The position numbers and the translations under genes are program-made. A DNA stretch of 64,000 nucleotides from assembly GCF_022605725.1 (NCBI RefSeq), contig NC_065554.1:12791100-12855099 (forward strand), given 5' to 3'. Positions 44,170-56,645 of the stretch are shown piece by piece (the stretch's first letter is position 1; every line of letters starts with the position of its first letter). The notes under the pieces are model-generated. The model had not been told where the DNA came from and ran no database searches. It was given only the letters and a program-made list of their open reading frames with translations. Source of the DNA: Anthonomus grandis grandis (lineage: Eukaryota; Arthropoda; Insecta; Coleoptera; Curculionidae).

Positions 44170-45400
44170 AGCTTTTCGGTGCTAAAGGAAAAGCAGGACG
44201 TGCAGGGCTAGACCATTTTCTGCGTCATCACCAGAATAAGATTTCTATTCGCAAACTTATGGGTACTTTAACTTCAAGAGCTAATGGTTTTAACAGGGTT
44301 AATAACATTTTTTATCTTCTGGAAAACGAATATAAAAAGAATAAATTAACGGATCCAGAAACTAGTCTCTCGATTGTTCAAACAAAAACTGTCAACAATG
44401 ACAGTCAGATGTTGAATAAGTAATCTTATGAGAAATACACCACTTGGCTCAATTGGAAGATGCGGCGATCAAAGGTCAAGGTATCAGGTTGGTCAAAGTA
44501 ACTTTCTTTTTGAAATCATGTTAAGCCTTCTGCAGAGTCTCCAGTGTTGTTGAGACTATTCACATACACGAAACATTAAGATAAAATTATAGATCTAGCC
44601 CGGCAGAATTATGTAACCATAAAAAGTCTATAGCATAGCACACAAAAAACTCCAGCCCTTAAACAAAAGATTTATGCGGGTACTTACTAAAAACCCATTA
44701 CAATGAAGCTGTCTGACTTTGAATGCGTCATACTCAGCGGCGTCTTGGACCCTAAGATATTGCAGAACTGTTTAACAAAAGGTATATTCAATGTCCAACT
44801 GGATCAATAGCAATTATTGATTTTTCCAAGACCGGACTTTTTTTCTGCAATCAACAAATCTTCACAGATGCCAATTTTAATGAACCTGAACACCAAGGCG
44901 AGTCACTAACTGATAGCTCCATTGGAAATGAGAATATCGCATAGGATAATTGCATTTCTCCTGCCGGTTCAAACTCCAGTTACCAGATTACCAGTTAGCC
45001 TTACAAAAGTGAATTAAAGGAATCTGGTAAGAAAAGAAAAGTTATATCAATAAATTTTCGTCTTAACCAAGAACAGAATACCACACCTAGTACTTCCTGT
45101 GGTAAAAGTTGAGGCGATAAAAAAGCTTTCAACAAAAAACGATCTACAAAGAGTAGATCAAAAAGGAAAGAAGAACCAGAATCATATGAAGAAGGAAGTA
45201 ACATTAGCGTCATTTACTCATCTAGTGATCTACAAATCCATTTCGGAAATAACCCCAATTCAAAAGCAAGTGTTTTCTGCGACAGCAGATTTTCCGAGGA
45301 CATGAAAGGTAAACTATGGGTGCAGTGCATTATGTGTTCTCACTGCGATAAAGATCATTACGTTTGTGATTTTTTGTCAATAAATGTTTCTAGTGTCTTT
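44170..45400 (+). pseudogene. pogo/Tigger-like transposase relic
   Basis: GKAGRAGLDHFLRHHQNKIS and LTSRANGFNRVNNIFYLL match the CENP-B-type DNA-binding part of pogo transposases. TDPETSLSIVQTKT stands where the first catalytic motif N-x-D-E-T-G is expected (Glu-Thr kept, the Asp replaced by Pro). Near 44760-44930, IIDFSKTGLFFCNQQIFTDA and NFNEPEHQGES match the segment after the DDE core. At 45255-45390, FCDSRFSED, GKLWVQCIMCSHCDKDHYVC looks like the zinc-finger tail many pogo proteins carry. Much of the DDE core between about 44430 and 44740 is unreadable. The element ends were not found. Confidence 0.72.
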
Positions 45401-46333
45401 CGTTTTCTATTAGGCCAGTATAAATAAATTTTATTTTTGATAATAGTATGGATGTAAATTCGGGGATCCATATTATCAGCACATTTTTCGCCGAACTGCA
45501 CTTTATTCAGAATTTTGTATTTTTTTTTAAACCTATCTTAAGATTGTTAGTTTTTATATTTATTATAATAGATTATTTATTAGAAAACGGATTAATGTTT
45601 AATTTTTGTACATAATACACAAAACAAGAAAATTGCTATAGAATAACAAAATGAAGTTTCATATTACCAACTTCTCGTCTAAATGTTTTTTCTTTAAATT
45701 TAAAAAAGGACAGGCATCGTTAGAGACTGTGCGTGTGAAAAAGTCAAAAATAAAAAACAATAATTAAAAGAAATAGTAGTTCTAAAATCGCGTTCAGTAA
45801 TTCATTTGCCTTTGAATCTCTTATCAAAATCTACTTTTCGTTAACCCTTTTTTTGATTTCTTGTTTACGATAAAGACAGTTCGCTTTCTTTCCCACACAT
45901 TTTCTGTGCGAAAATACACAGCCACTCCTCGGCATTAAGTATATTAAAAAAATCTTCTATTGGACCCTAATTAATAAATCATTACAGTTCAAGCAAAAAA
46001 TGCGCCTCAAAATCTGAATTTAAAAATCTCCTTTAAACAAATATTTTCGAGAAAGTAGTAAAAATCATAAAAACGCTCAGTGACCATCATCCACCCAATC
46101 TATCATTCGGCTCCGACAATAAGCCACTCAACAAAAAGCACATACCGCCTTTTCACAGTGGTTTATTTAAGCCCTAAACAAAAATTAAACTCGAACGGAG
46201 CAATCGGGATGGTTTTTACCTTTCCACTGAACACTTGACGAAAACTGTTAGGCACGTGAACAGAACAAAATCACATTTAATGCGGGATGTCGACGCTCTC
46301 CTACGTAACGGGTCGGAACCTTCGACACCTCAC
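45401..46333. other. Intron 2 sequence
   Basis: AT-rich, then more balanced composition toward 46334. No gene seen apart from the kinase exon that follows. Confidence 0.4.
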
Positions 46334-46449
46334 CTGAGATTCGGATGGCGGATCTCCACCGGGTGGAGGAGGTGGCGGGCCTTCGGAGGACTCGGGACTA
46401 CTCTCGGGCGCGTCTATTAGACAGTTTGATATGCCCCTTGCTCTCAGAC
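46334..46449 (-). CDS. Choline/ethanolamine kinase, coding exon 2 (Pro-rich linker)
   Basis: A 116-nt minus-strand exon in a GC-rich island, with acceptor GATTTTCAG and donor TCTCAG|GTGAGG. It starts with two bases (GT) that complete the Gly codon begun at the end of exon 1. It then reads LRARGISNCLIDAPESSPES, SEGPPPPPPGGDPPSESQ and ends on a whole codon, as exon 3 needs. The other two frames are closed. The segment is low complexity (Pro, Ser, Glu) and would be a flexible linker before the kinase fold, perhaps isoform-specific. I have no homologue in mind for this linker; membership of the gene rests on splice phase, strand and order. Confidence 0.8.
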
Positions 46450-46994
46450 CTGAAAATCGTAAATCAGTTGTTGATTACTGACGTTGGTGTATTCAAATGC
46501 CGGATATGTCGAATTCGGTTCGTAAATTTGCAGAATAAAACTAGGTAAATGGCTGTAGGTTCGCGAAAGTCAAACAGTGTGTATTTCGAGGAAACTTTTT
46601 CAAATAAATTTTATTAAGACAATCAAGAAATTATTAGTGAAAGTAAGGTAATAATGTAAACAAATAATCTAGAGATCATAATTTGTTTGCGTCAATTTAT
46701 TGTAGTGAAATTCAAGTTTCTTTTAAAATTTCATTCCATAACATAATAAATAACTCTTATAATAAACAGTATAGGTATAAAATAAAACCAAGATATCCTA
46801 CTCCAATGGAATATATGCAAGAGTAGTTCCAAACTTAATAATAACAATTTCACCAAAAATAAAAGTAATCAAGGTGTACAAAATAAAATAGCATAATGTT
46901 GAAATTACTAAAACAACATCTGAATATTAAATAGTAATAAATTAAAATTCAAGTAACAGCTATCAAATATATTAAGATATAAAGTCAAAGGATT

Positions 46995-47027
46995 ACACGT
47001 GTTTCGCCTGTACTAGGCATCATCAGA
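46995..47027 (-). other. Hammerhead-like motif
   Basis: On the minus strand CTGATGATGCC-TAGTACA-GGCGAAAC has the conserved CUGAUGA and GAAA halves joined by a GCC/GGC stem. One base before the stem is unpaired relative to the hammerhead consensus, and I could not confirm the outer helices, so activity is doubtful. Confidence 0.25.
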
Positions 47028-47261
47028 TCTACTGTAAGAAATAGGAATAATAAGCGTTATGAACACTTATTAATCAAACTTAATTTACACAAAAATTATA
47101 AACGAATAACTTCATACCTTGTGTATTCACTAATGAAAAAGAAAAATGCAAAAAGCAACACCGCATGATACAGTCGAGGGTAGAAAATTAAAAGTTAAAA
47201 TTTTAAGTTTAAAGGTAAAAAATAAAATAAAGAATATATATAAAAAAAAATAAGAAAGGTT

Positions 47262-47338
47262 TGTCGAATGTAGGAATCGAACCGCGTAGCCCCGTACTAT
47301 AAGTAGGTAGCATTCAGCCCTGCGTTAAATTGGGTTGG
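47262..47338 (-). repeat. tRNA-like sequence, probable SINE head
   Basis: On the minus strand TAACGCAGGGCTGAATGC (47337-47320) fits an A box and GGTTCGATTCCTACA (47283-47269) fits a B box, spaced as in a tRNA. The acceptor stem does not pair, so this is a pseudogene or SINE head, not a working tRNA. Confidence 0.5.
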
Positions 47339-48926
47339 TGTAATGCACTTGTTTTATATAAGGACAATTTTAAGGCAAGGTCAAATTGTTGAAAAAGCAA
47401 GTACCTACAGTTTGAAATTTAAAATGTTCACACAGTTGAGCACTGCTATTGTCTTGGCTTTTGTTATTACCAATGTTCCTAGAAGGGCCAGCTTTTTAGC
47501 TTTAGGACACTCATGTAATACTTCCCAATCTCATATGAATTTGAGTCCCAGATTGGTCCACATAAACCGCATTGCAGCTCAACGAATAAACTCCCAATTT
47601 AGTTATCTTTCTTGTTCTTAGTGGTAATCAAATGATTGTAAAGAATGTTGAGAGTTTTAAACAAAATGAAAAAAAAAAGTTTTTCAAAAATTTAACTAAT
47701 TATACGGAAAACAAGAAATAACGTTACCAAAATAACTTAATTAAAATGGACAATGAAATTTTAAATCGTGTATATCTGGTTTATTATGCACTATATTGTG
47801 AGACAATTAAGATTTATTTTAAAATTGAAAAAATTATTTATTTATTGAATTAATTGGGAAGCCATTAAGAACTGCAATATGTTTTATTGTGCTTTATTTT
47901 GAAAAATCTATAATCGCGAAAGAAATTTTTCTATAAAGTCATGAAATTATTCAATTTATTTTCCCCTCCATCCCACGCGATACAAATATCATATGTATCT
48001 TTTATAGAAAACTATATTGTTGGTAAAAGGACGGTATATAATTTTAAGTCGTGCATGAACACTTCCCTAAGGAAAGGAGAGAGACAAGTGATATGCAATC
48101 TTTAGGGGATACTCGAAAAAAGATTTTTGACATGAAAGGAAATCAAGACCGCTCCACTTGGGATTAAAGTATTCCTTCAACTAAATTTTTAATCGAATAA
48201 ACATTATTGAACTGAGTCATATTTCTTAAAACCTTGTTGAGCTAAGGTGATAATAGATAACGTGCCGAATCAGTAAAAGAGTTCACAGGGCAGACCGGAT
48301 ATCCGAGTTTATATATTTTCGACGACAATCCATAGAGTAACGGAGTCCTCTATAACCTACCATGAGAATTATCAACTTCTTTCTCTGATTAATTGCATAA
48401 TTGCAATGATAAATTGCATCGTGTGAAAGGTGTGAAAATTAAAAAAAAAAAGTATTTTCCACAGCAGTGAGCGTTTTATATATAAAAATAATTAGACTAA
48501 AATAAATAGGACCAAAACTCTAATATTGCAACAAACAAGATTGATGATGTCCGCACTGAAGATGACCTGCTAAAGATTTAAAGCGCTTTACCAATATAAT
48601 AAGTTAATAAGAAACTAAGAACTTTTAATCTCTCTAAAAGGTATTGTTAACTGTTCCAATTGATATGAATGAAATTAAATCGAATTCTTGACATAAGATC
48701 ATTATCCTTAATAAGCACTGACCGAAAACCCTTTATTTTTAAGTTAATTTATTTAAAATTTGTTTTCACTCAAAATAAACACTGTTTGATTCCCTCCAAA
48801 AGTTATTAAAGAAAGTTTATAAATCGTATCTAATTATTAAATGTCCAATAACTTAAGAATTTAAATAAACATGTACATTAATAAAAGATAAATGAATAAA
48901 GCATAAATTATTAAAATAATACTATA

Positions 48927-50622
48927 CAGGGTGGCCATTTGAAAACGAAACAGAGCCTATTTTGGGTCCCTCAGAACATTTGCGAAAAAATCCTCGGACC
49001 CGTCAATTTTTGATTCAAGGGAGAACCATTTTTTTGCTAGTTTCACCCCCCTGAGGGCAAGCCCTAGCGGGGGTGACAAGGGCCCCCAAAATTTTAAATG
49101 GAACGGGGGGTCGAGTGATACCTTATTTTGAAGGTATTTTTATGTGGATTATAACCCTAAATTATAATGCCAATTCTGCAAGGCAACTCTTGGTTATTGT
49201 TGAGACTGTTATTATAGCAACATTTTGAAGTTTAATAGTGGTTGTCAATTACTGCTGTCAGATCATAGTGTGTCAAACAAATAGCTCTTTAAAGTGTGAT
49301 AATGGTTTATTCACTTGCTGAAAGAGTTGAAATATATTTCTCTTTTCTTTGCGAACAATGAAAATGCTAATAGAACTGCCCAGCTCTTTAACACACTACA
49401 ACAACCTAATCGACAGGTCCATCGCAAATACATTTTGGAATTGGATAAAAAATTTTGGGAAACTGGGTCTGTGGCTAATAAAAAGCGCGAAATGGATAAT
49501 CCAGTGGTGAATGAAGCTTCAGAAGTAGCTATTTTAGGCCATATTGTGCAAGATCCTACACTGAGCACAAGGAAGTTATCAACCGTGTCTGGTATTAAGA
49601 GAAGCAGCATTCAGAAGATATTAAAAAAACAAGTTTCATCCGTACAAAATGCATCTCTTACAAGAACTAAACGAAGACGATTTTGATAGGCGTATACAAT
49701 TTTGTGAAACTATATCTGAACAAGCCGCCAATGATCGACACTTTCTATTTAATGTATGTTTTTGACGAATGCTCCTTTTTCCTAAACGGTACTGTAAATC
49801 GTCACAACTGTCGCTATTGGGTTAATTTAAATCCCAGAATATTTCGTGAGGTGCATACACAACATCCTGAAAAATTAAATGTTTGGGCTGGTATTTTTGG
49901 TAAACATATCGTAGGCCCCTTTTTTTACATGGCAATTTAACAGGAGAGATGTACCTGGAGTTATTAGAAAATACAATTCACCCAGCATTAGTGGAGATAC
50001 TAGAAAATAACAACGAGTACTTGGAAAATCGTCTAGCATTTCAGCAAGATGGGGCGCCACCCCACTATGCTGCAAGGGTTCGTCAATATTTGGACCAAAC
50101 GTTTCCAGGACAATGGATTGGAAGAAGAGGAGCTATTGAATGGCCTCCTCGTTCCCCGGACTTAAGCCCGTTAGATTTTTTTTTTGATTTATTAATATTT
50201 TGCAAAATGTACGGGAAAGGTTTGAACAAAACCTGTATTATTGTATGGAAGTCGAAGGCCAACATTTTGAACATTTACTTGATTGATTTTATCTTTAAGC
50301 CCTTTATTTAAAATTATACTTTTTAAAATTTTTTTGTAACTTTTATTAGCCCCTGTATCGACTAGGCAAATAGTAACGATTTAAAACTTTAGGGTTATAA
50401 TCCACATAAAAATACCTTCAAAATAAGGTACCACTCGACCCCCCGTTCCATTTAAAATTTTGGGGGCCCTTGTCAACCCTGCTAGGACTTTGCCCTCAGG
50501 GTTCGAAACTAGCAAAAAAATGTTTCCCCCTTGAATCAAAAGTTGACGGGTTCGAGGATTTTTTCGCAAATGTTCTGAGGGACCCAAAATAGGCTCTGTT
50601 TCGTTTTCAAATGGCCACCCTG
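48927..50622 (+). mobile_element. Mariner-like element with 235-bp inverted repeats
   Basis: TA-flanked. Arms 48927-49161 and 50388-50622 are near-identical inverted copies (start CAGGGTGGCCATTTGAAAAC). The space between holds one broken transposase gene in plus orientation. The length, 1696 bp, suggests the whole element is kept. Confidence 0.95.
49302..50310 (+). pseudogene. Mariner-like transposase, catalytic Asp all present
   Basis: Start MVYSLAERVEIYF, then after an early shift NNENANRTAQLFNTLQQPNR, TGSVANKK, TLSTRKLSTVSGIKRSS and QKILKK. The first catalytic Asp is in FDECSFFLNG, the second in FQQDGAPPHYAARV and the third in WPPRSPDLSPLDFF, with 36 residues between the last two. Frameshifts lie at about 49345, 49640, 49770 and 49935. 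Past 50180 the C-terminus is lost in T-rich sequence. The second-to-third Asp spacing differs from the 34 of classical mariner. Confidence 0.9.
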
Positions 50623-51949
50623 TATATCTTTCAAGTAGGAAGTGAGGAATTTACTTTTAGGTATATAATATGAGTTAAACATAACCAGATATTTTGTTTA
50701 ATCTAGGCGAAATGAACTGAAGCTGTTTTGAGCTAATATTGAGTCATGAATAGCAAAAATGACACAAATGAACAAAAAAGTCACAAGTAAAAAAGATATC
50801 GTATATTTATATTTTTAAACATGCGGCTTTTCAAGTTGTTTCTGCAGTGGATATTAAGTTCAATATTTTAAATCATATATGCTATATTTATTAATTTTTC
50901 TTTTATTTTTAGCCATATAATTTCTTAAAATTATATTCTTAGGTTTAAAAAATACTTGTTTATAGTAATTGTTTGTATAAACCTATCTGAAATTGGAATT
51001 TCTGCTAATAAAGCTGGCGAATTTTAATTTATGATAACAGAATCTGTTATATAAGAACATAATATATAAAAAATATATATTTATATAATAAAAGAATCGG
51101 ATTTTCCAGATGCTTCGTAAATCAGGAAGTGGAAAAAATAAAGGTGGTACTAGAGGTTATTACACAAATCGGTTGTTCCCTCCTGTTGTTCCCTATGTAT
51201 TTTTTTCTCAGGTTTTCTAATCCTGAATAAGAAAAAAACACGTGTTGGCAAGTACCACCTTTTTTTTGCTTCCTCAAAACTCACGAAGTATCCAGACAAA
51301 CCAATCCTTTTATCACTTAACTTTCTGTGCTAACTGCCTTATTTTAATAATAACTATAATACCTGAAATGGGAGCAAATCCAGACTAAGAGGGTTCTTAA
51401 TAGTGGAAATGGATCAAGGTGGGATATTTGAAGGATTGAGGTTGAACCTGTAAAGAGAAGGAATGAGAATTCTAATGGTTTGTATAAAAAAGTCCTTATC
51501 TTAGAAGTAAGTCTCCAATTATAGCACAAGCCATAATATTCACTTAACAGTATTTTTTTAAAAATAATATATGTTTAATGTAAAGTCAGTTACCAATGTA
51601 TCTATCATACGCGACAATAAAAAGATCATAAGAGGTAATACATTAATCGAAATAAAATCCCTTCAACACCTTCCTGCAATAATTTTTATAATTTATTTTT
51701 AAGTATTAAACAAGAAAACTTTCAAGAGAAAAATTAATCTCCTCCAATGTCCAGCCCAACTTCACTTCAAGCAAGCAAGCAAGCCATTCGCTCTACCGCA
51801 TCTGTCATCTCGATTCCCTATAGTATTGTTTCATTGGGAATTCTATCCCTGTAATTCATAATAGAGAAAGTACCGTGGCGCGTGGTTTAACTCACTTTAT
51901 TTACTGATTTCTTAGTTAACGTTGAAGACTCTGAACCTTAAGTCATGAC
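50623..51949. other. Intron 1 sequence
   Basis: AT-rich. A short inverted pair (AAAGGTGGTACT at about 51141 and AGTACCACCTTT at about 51251) is the only structure noted. (CAAG)n-like AAGCAAGCAAGCAAGC lies at 51768-51783. Confidence 0.4.
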
Positions 51950-53440
51950 AGGCAGTATGCAATGATCAAAAACATTGCGTTTAAGGTACAACGGAATCTC
52001 TGACTTAAACATATGCTTAAGTTTACCATAAGCTGCCCCTGTTAGGCCAATTTTCCGATTAATTTCCGATCTTATCTTCTAGATATTTCCAGGTTCCTTA
52101 TAAATTCCGTTTATGTTGATTACGTTGATTTTGAGACCAACTTTGTGTTGGGCAAATGTCAGTTTTGACAGCATTTCTTCCGTTTTACCTAGGTAAGCTG
52201 ATATTATATAAGATCTTCTCCATCGATATTTAAACCTAGACTTTTTAGCTTAATATTTTTGAACAAGTACTCCCGAAGCGTGGTGAACAGCTTAGGCGAG
52301 ATTGTGTCTCCCTGTCGAATTTCAAGTTGTATTAGTTGTTGTTGGTCATTGGTCCCATAACCAGCCTGTTTTGGAACTGAGGAGTCAAGTTAAGATTTAA
52401 GGCGTCTAGTAATAATTTTGGCAAATATTTTTGTAGAGGTGTGACAGTAAGCTAATTGGCCTATAGTTGTTTAGGTTGGCAATATTTTCCTTTTTGTGCA
52501 TTATAACTATTGTGGTATTATTCTAATATGTAGGATATATTGCTTCAATAAGACATGTATTAAATAAGACTGTTATTTACTTCAGTATATCTCTCCCTCT
52601 TCCTTAACTGCCTTGACCACAATACCATCTTTATAAGCAGCTTTACCGTTCTTCATCTCTAATAGTGATTTCTTAACTTCCTATGTAGTTATTTCCGGCA
52701 GCTCTTCCGATCCCTAATCAAGAATTTGAGGGATTGGCTGGAGATCATTTTCTTCTGGTCTTTTGCTGTACAGGTTTGAATAAAATTATTTTATGATTTC
52801 CAGGCTTTCTTTTTTATCTGTGGAGGGTTGCCTGTTTTTATCGTTCAGTTTATTAATCTCAGTTCTTTTTGAGAGTTTTTTTCTCAAATACTTTTATTCT
52901 TTTATTCTCTTCAATAGTCCTCGTTATCCATTTGTTGTTATAATCCCTTCCTTTTTTTTCGAAATGCCTATGATATTTCTCTATTTATCTGTCTTAACTG
53001 TTTTTCGTTTTTCGGGTGTTTCTGCAACATTTCTCGCCTCTATTTCATATAAACTTTTGTACTACTATTTTCGACTGTGGCCCACTTATTTCTTTTCGTC
53101 ATACTAAGTATTGCCCTCTCCCCCTCCTTACGTTCATTCTTATTGTTGCCCTGGGTATTCTATAGTCACTACCTATCGACAGCCGATTTAATACTGTAGC
53201 ACCTCGTAAAAGTCGCTTTTTGTCGGTGATGATAATCTAAAGTTCCTTTTTGTATTTCCGTGTTCCATGCCCATTTTCGGTGTTCGGCTTTCACAGGGAT
53301 AGTATTCATAGCGTACAGACCATATTCCAGAAAGAAGTCTAGTAGGGTATTTCCTCTTTGATTTCTCTGCCCTATTCCATGTTGCCCCAAGGAAAAGTCT
53401 GGAACAAAAAAACTTTTGTTCTGCTTCTTTTCGCATTAAA
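51950..53440 (-). pseudogene. RTE-like LINE: endonuclease and reverse transcriptase relic
   Basis: Read downward from 53440: RNQRGNTLLDFFLEYGLYAM and NTIPVKAEHRKWAWN fit the end of an RTE-type apurinic endonuclease domain. EVKKSLLEMKNGKAAYKDGI is the linker. RT blocks follow: FAKIITRRLKS, SVPKQAGYG and the diagnostic IRQGDTISPKLFTTLREYL. The YADD box is not clearly readable. There are many stops. The R-Q-G-D-x-I-S-P-x-L-F motif points to the RTE/CR1-related clade, different from the Jockey relics elsewhere in the window. Confidence 0.78.
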
Positions 53441-54889
53441 GTCCCCTTGCTATGAAAGAAAAGTGTGACAATATGTTGGAACTTTAGATAAGGCTATTTT
53501 AATGTCGTCATCAAGAAAATCTCAACTTCCTCGTCTGTATGCGTTGAAGATGCTCCAACATGAATAAATTTGTTGCTCTATCTTTGATTCAGTTTCAGTA
53601 CTACAAAACAGGGCTCGAGGGCTTACACTTTCTAGATGTTACTAGATACACTGTTGTAGATATTTTGACTGTTGTAGGTATCTTTTACCCATTTTTTAAT
53701 GTATTATAAAGCCTACTACTTAATTAAATGCTTATATATATATTTTTGACCATCTTTCCTTTTGACCAAAAGAAAAGCCCAAAAGATATTCGACGATTTT
53801 TTTTAGGCATATTTAAAAAATATATGCATTTAAAGCCTGCTAAAATTGACGCTCTGCTCTTTGTAAACTAACATATATAATTAATTTCAGTGATAAAAAA
53901 TAACAAACTAGTTTTTTAAAAACGAATGGAATAAATTAATTATCTTATCAAAAAGCTTGAAATGTGAAAATATTAAACTATTCGTTTAATAAATTATAAC
54001 AGCAATAATAAAAAAATGTTCTAATCCTAGATTATAGCGATTAGGTTTTTCATCTACTTCATAGGCACAGATCATGTTTAAAATTACATTAATTAGTATC
54101 CCAGTATTAACGAGCGTATTGATCGCCAACTTCGCAAATATACGTAAATTTTGTTTATACGCGAAAAGCTTTTTCCGACGTTTATATTTTATATATAAAA
54201 ATTAGCATTAAATTATATTTAATCAAAATGCTAATTTTGTGATCAGCATTACTATTTAATAATAAAATTATATCTTTTCCAATATTTAGGCATTCAATTT
54301 TCTTTACCTAAAGGTGTGATGAAAACTAAAAGCCAATTAGTTTAACTGATTTTTTTATACAAGTTGCGTCAATAAAAGTAAAGGAAGGCTAATATTTTAC
54401 ATACCGTGCAAACCCGACGATTTTTCTTCCAGGGGAAAATATTTTGACCTTGAAATTTTCACCTTGTGCGGGGTGAACTATAACCCCACAATCCTGAATG
54501 GAAATAGCGGTAGAGTGATACCTTATTTTAAAAGCAATCAAATTACCTTTTCAGCAAATCTCAGTTTTAAAATTATGGTGAAAGAATTATTGCTTGGTAA
54601 AAATATGTTTCTATCACTCCGAGTTTCCGGATTTTAGGAATTAAAGAAGAGTTAACTACATATCATTACCAAGGTGTAAGTAAAACCTATATTGTGATAA
54701 CAAATTCATAATTAGTTACCTATTTTATTGGGCATTACACCAGTATTTCAATAAATATAAAATTTAAAGTATTTCATATATACAGTTATTGAAAAAAGAA
54801 GAAAATATATACTTATTTATGTATTTCGCAGAATTAAACTATTAACGATACCTTTCATTATTCAATTCAATCATTTATTATAGATGTTT
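53441..54889. other. AT-rich intron 1 sequence
   Basis: AT-rich. At 54420-54530 a segment (AATGGAAATAGCGGTAGAGTGATACC) loosely resembles part of the 48.9-kb mariner arm and may be a diverged relative of that end. Confidence 0.35.
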
Positions 54890-55070
54890 TTGTAAGTCCA
54901 GGAGCTCCTATAAACAGCAGCTCTATCTATCGACTTTTTAGAATTTATAAATTTGACTTTAACCCCTTGGAAAAGAAAAAAATTTAAGGGAGTCAAATCA
55001 GGCGATTGTCCAGGACACTCTGTTAATCATACATAGACAACGGCTCAATTTCATGATGCGTTGACCAATT
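54890..55070 (-). pseudogene. Mariner-like transposase C-terminal relic
   Basis: On the minus strand ECPGQSPDLTPLNFFLFQGV reproduces the third catalytic block of mariner (S-P-D-L-T-P-L-D-F-F-L) with the second Asp changed to Asn. It is followed by KKSIDRAAVYRSSWTYKN. Only this piece is readable. Confidence 0.65.
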
Positions 55071-55296
55071 AGAAGCGATACAGGTTTGTTTTGACGTACG
55101 TAACGTTCGCTACTATTGTTACTGCACATCGGCAAATTGAGAAATCGGTTTTAAAACATGATCCGTATTCTTTACAAAGCGAAAAACACAAATCAATTGT
55201 TAACAAAATGTTTGAATTAAAACAGTTTTTGTATCTACATGAAAAAGTTAACACTTCCTATCCTTCCCTAAAGAACATAGTAGATTGTGTGAAATT

Positions 55297-56320
55297 CATG
55301 ACCAAATCAAAAAAGCGATGCTTTTTCCAAAGGTATTTGTATGTCATCATAAGCCTAATTTGAATTAAAGAAAAAACTTACACTCCAAATATCGACGTTA
55401 AAAATTATACATACATATAATATGAAATAATCATCAGTTAAGAGATCCAATATTATTATGAGAATTTTAATTTTATATTTGGTCAATGTAATGCGATGAC
55501 TTTTTTTTTTTACTGTCATTATATACATATTATGTTTGTTTTATAATGTAGTTAAATTTACTTAAGTTAAAATAATAACCACTAAATATTCATATTATTT
55601 TTTTTTTATGCAAATTTATGCAAAAGCCGAGTAGGGGCGTTAAACTTTTGGACCTTACGATTAATACAATAAAAATGTATTTCTGTTTTCAGTAGTACAT
55701 ATCACGCTATACTTATGTTAATAATTTATTTTTTATATTTATGTGCTTGCAGGTTTAGTAAAATTGTTTGATTTTCTTTGAATGAGAGAAATGAGAGAGT
55801 TGATTGCCAGTATATTAAGTAAAAGTCGTGTATGCTTTAGCACGTCTATTAGAGCTATATTAAACGAAGAGAACTTGTTGTGGTGTTAAATATATTTAAT
55901 AAAAAAGGTTTAGTATTTACACCGAACATCAAGAGTATAATGAGAATATGCAACAACTTGTTGCAATGATAACTCTTCGGCATTGTAATATTATTTTAAC
56001 GCGTTTCAACCCAGGAGCGATAGCGTCTTTTAAGTGACTACTAAGAAAAAATCGCCCTAAGTTCCATATAAGACGTTAAAATATTGAGTATAGACCTGAT
56101 GGAATAGATTTTCGTCAGATGAATATCGACAATTGTGTATTATATAAATATTTATCATTGATTCAGTCATAATTTCGCAAAGTTCTAAACGTCCTTTCTT
56201 TCTTTAAAACTATACTGACGCGTTCCTTTTTCCTTTAATTTGAATTAGGCTTATGATAGGAATATTTTTGAAAAAAGCAGCGTTTTTTGACTGGGTCATG
56301 AATCTCTTCGCGTTTCGTTC
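55297..56320. repeat. Pair of ~82-bp inverted repeats
   Basis: 55297-55378 (ATTCATGACCAAATCAAAAA...) is an imperfect inverted copy of about 56232-56310. The space between is AT-rich and without a reading frame. It is possibly a decayed foldback element. Confidence 0.6.
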
Positions 56321-56645
56321 AATAATTGCTCTTCACACCTAGTTAGGTCTGTACGAATAAAAGCTTTAAAATTCATTATATCTGTGACTAATTTTAATTC
56401 TTAAATTTATTTTTCATGTAGATTTAAAAGTCAAAAACATTTTGTTTACGACGGATATATGTTTTTAACTTTGTAAAGAACAAAAATCGTCGTGAGGACG
56501 TTGTAAGACCATAGTAAGTAAAAGCATCCAAGATTGCCCGATCGAAATCGATACAATTTTATTATCTTTGACATAAGTTAATACTAGACCACTACTCCCT
56601 TAATTACTATCGATTTTGTATATATATGATCCCATTGATAATATA

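Larger units (their letters stand above)
46450..48926. other. Intron 1 sequence with SINE-like pieces
   Basis: AT-rich. Contains the tRNA-like stretch at 47262-47338, a GATGATG...GAAAC motif at 46995-47027 and a related motif (CTGAAGATGACCTGC) at about 48557-48571. An open frame at 47343-47621 gives no recognisable protein. Confidence 0.4.

Noticed and set aside
46235..46548. Open frames on the plus strand in the GC-rich patch
   Set aside because: They are shadows of kinase exon 2 on the minus strand, which has splice sites and the correct phase.
47262..47338. A working tRNA gene
   Set aside because: A and B boxes are visible but the acceptor stem does not pair, so at most a SINE head.
47343..47621. 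92-codon frame beside the tRNA-like sequence
   Set aside because: No recognisable domain on either strand and no splice context.
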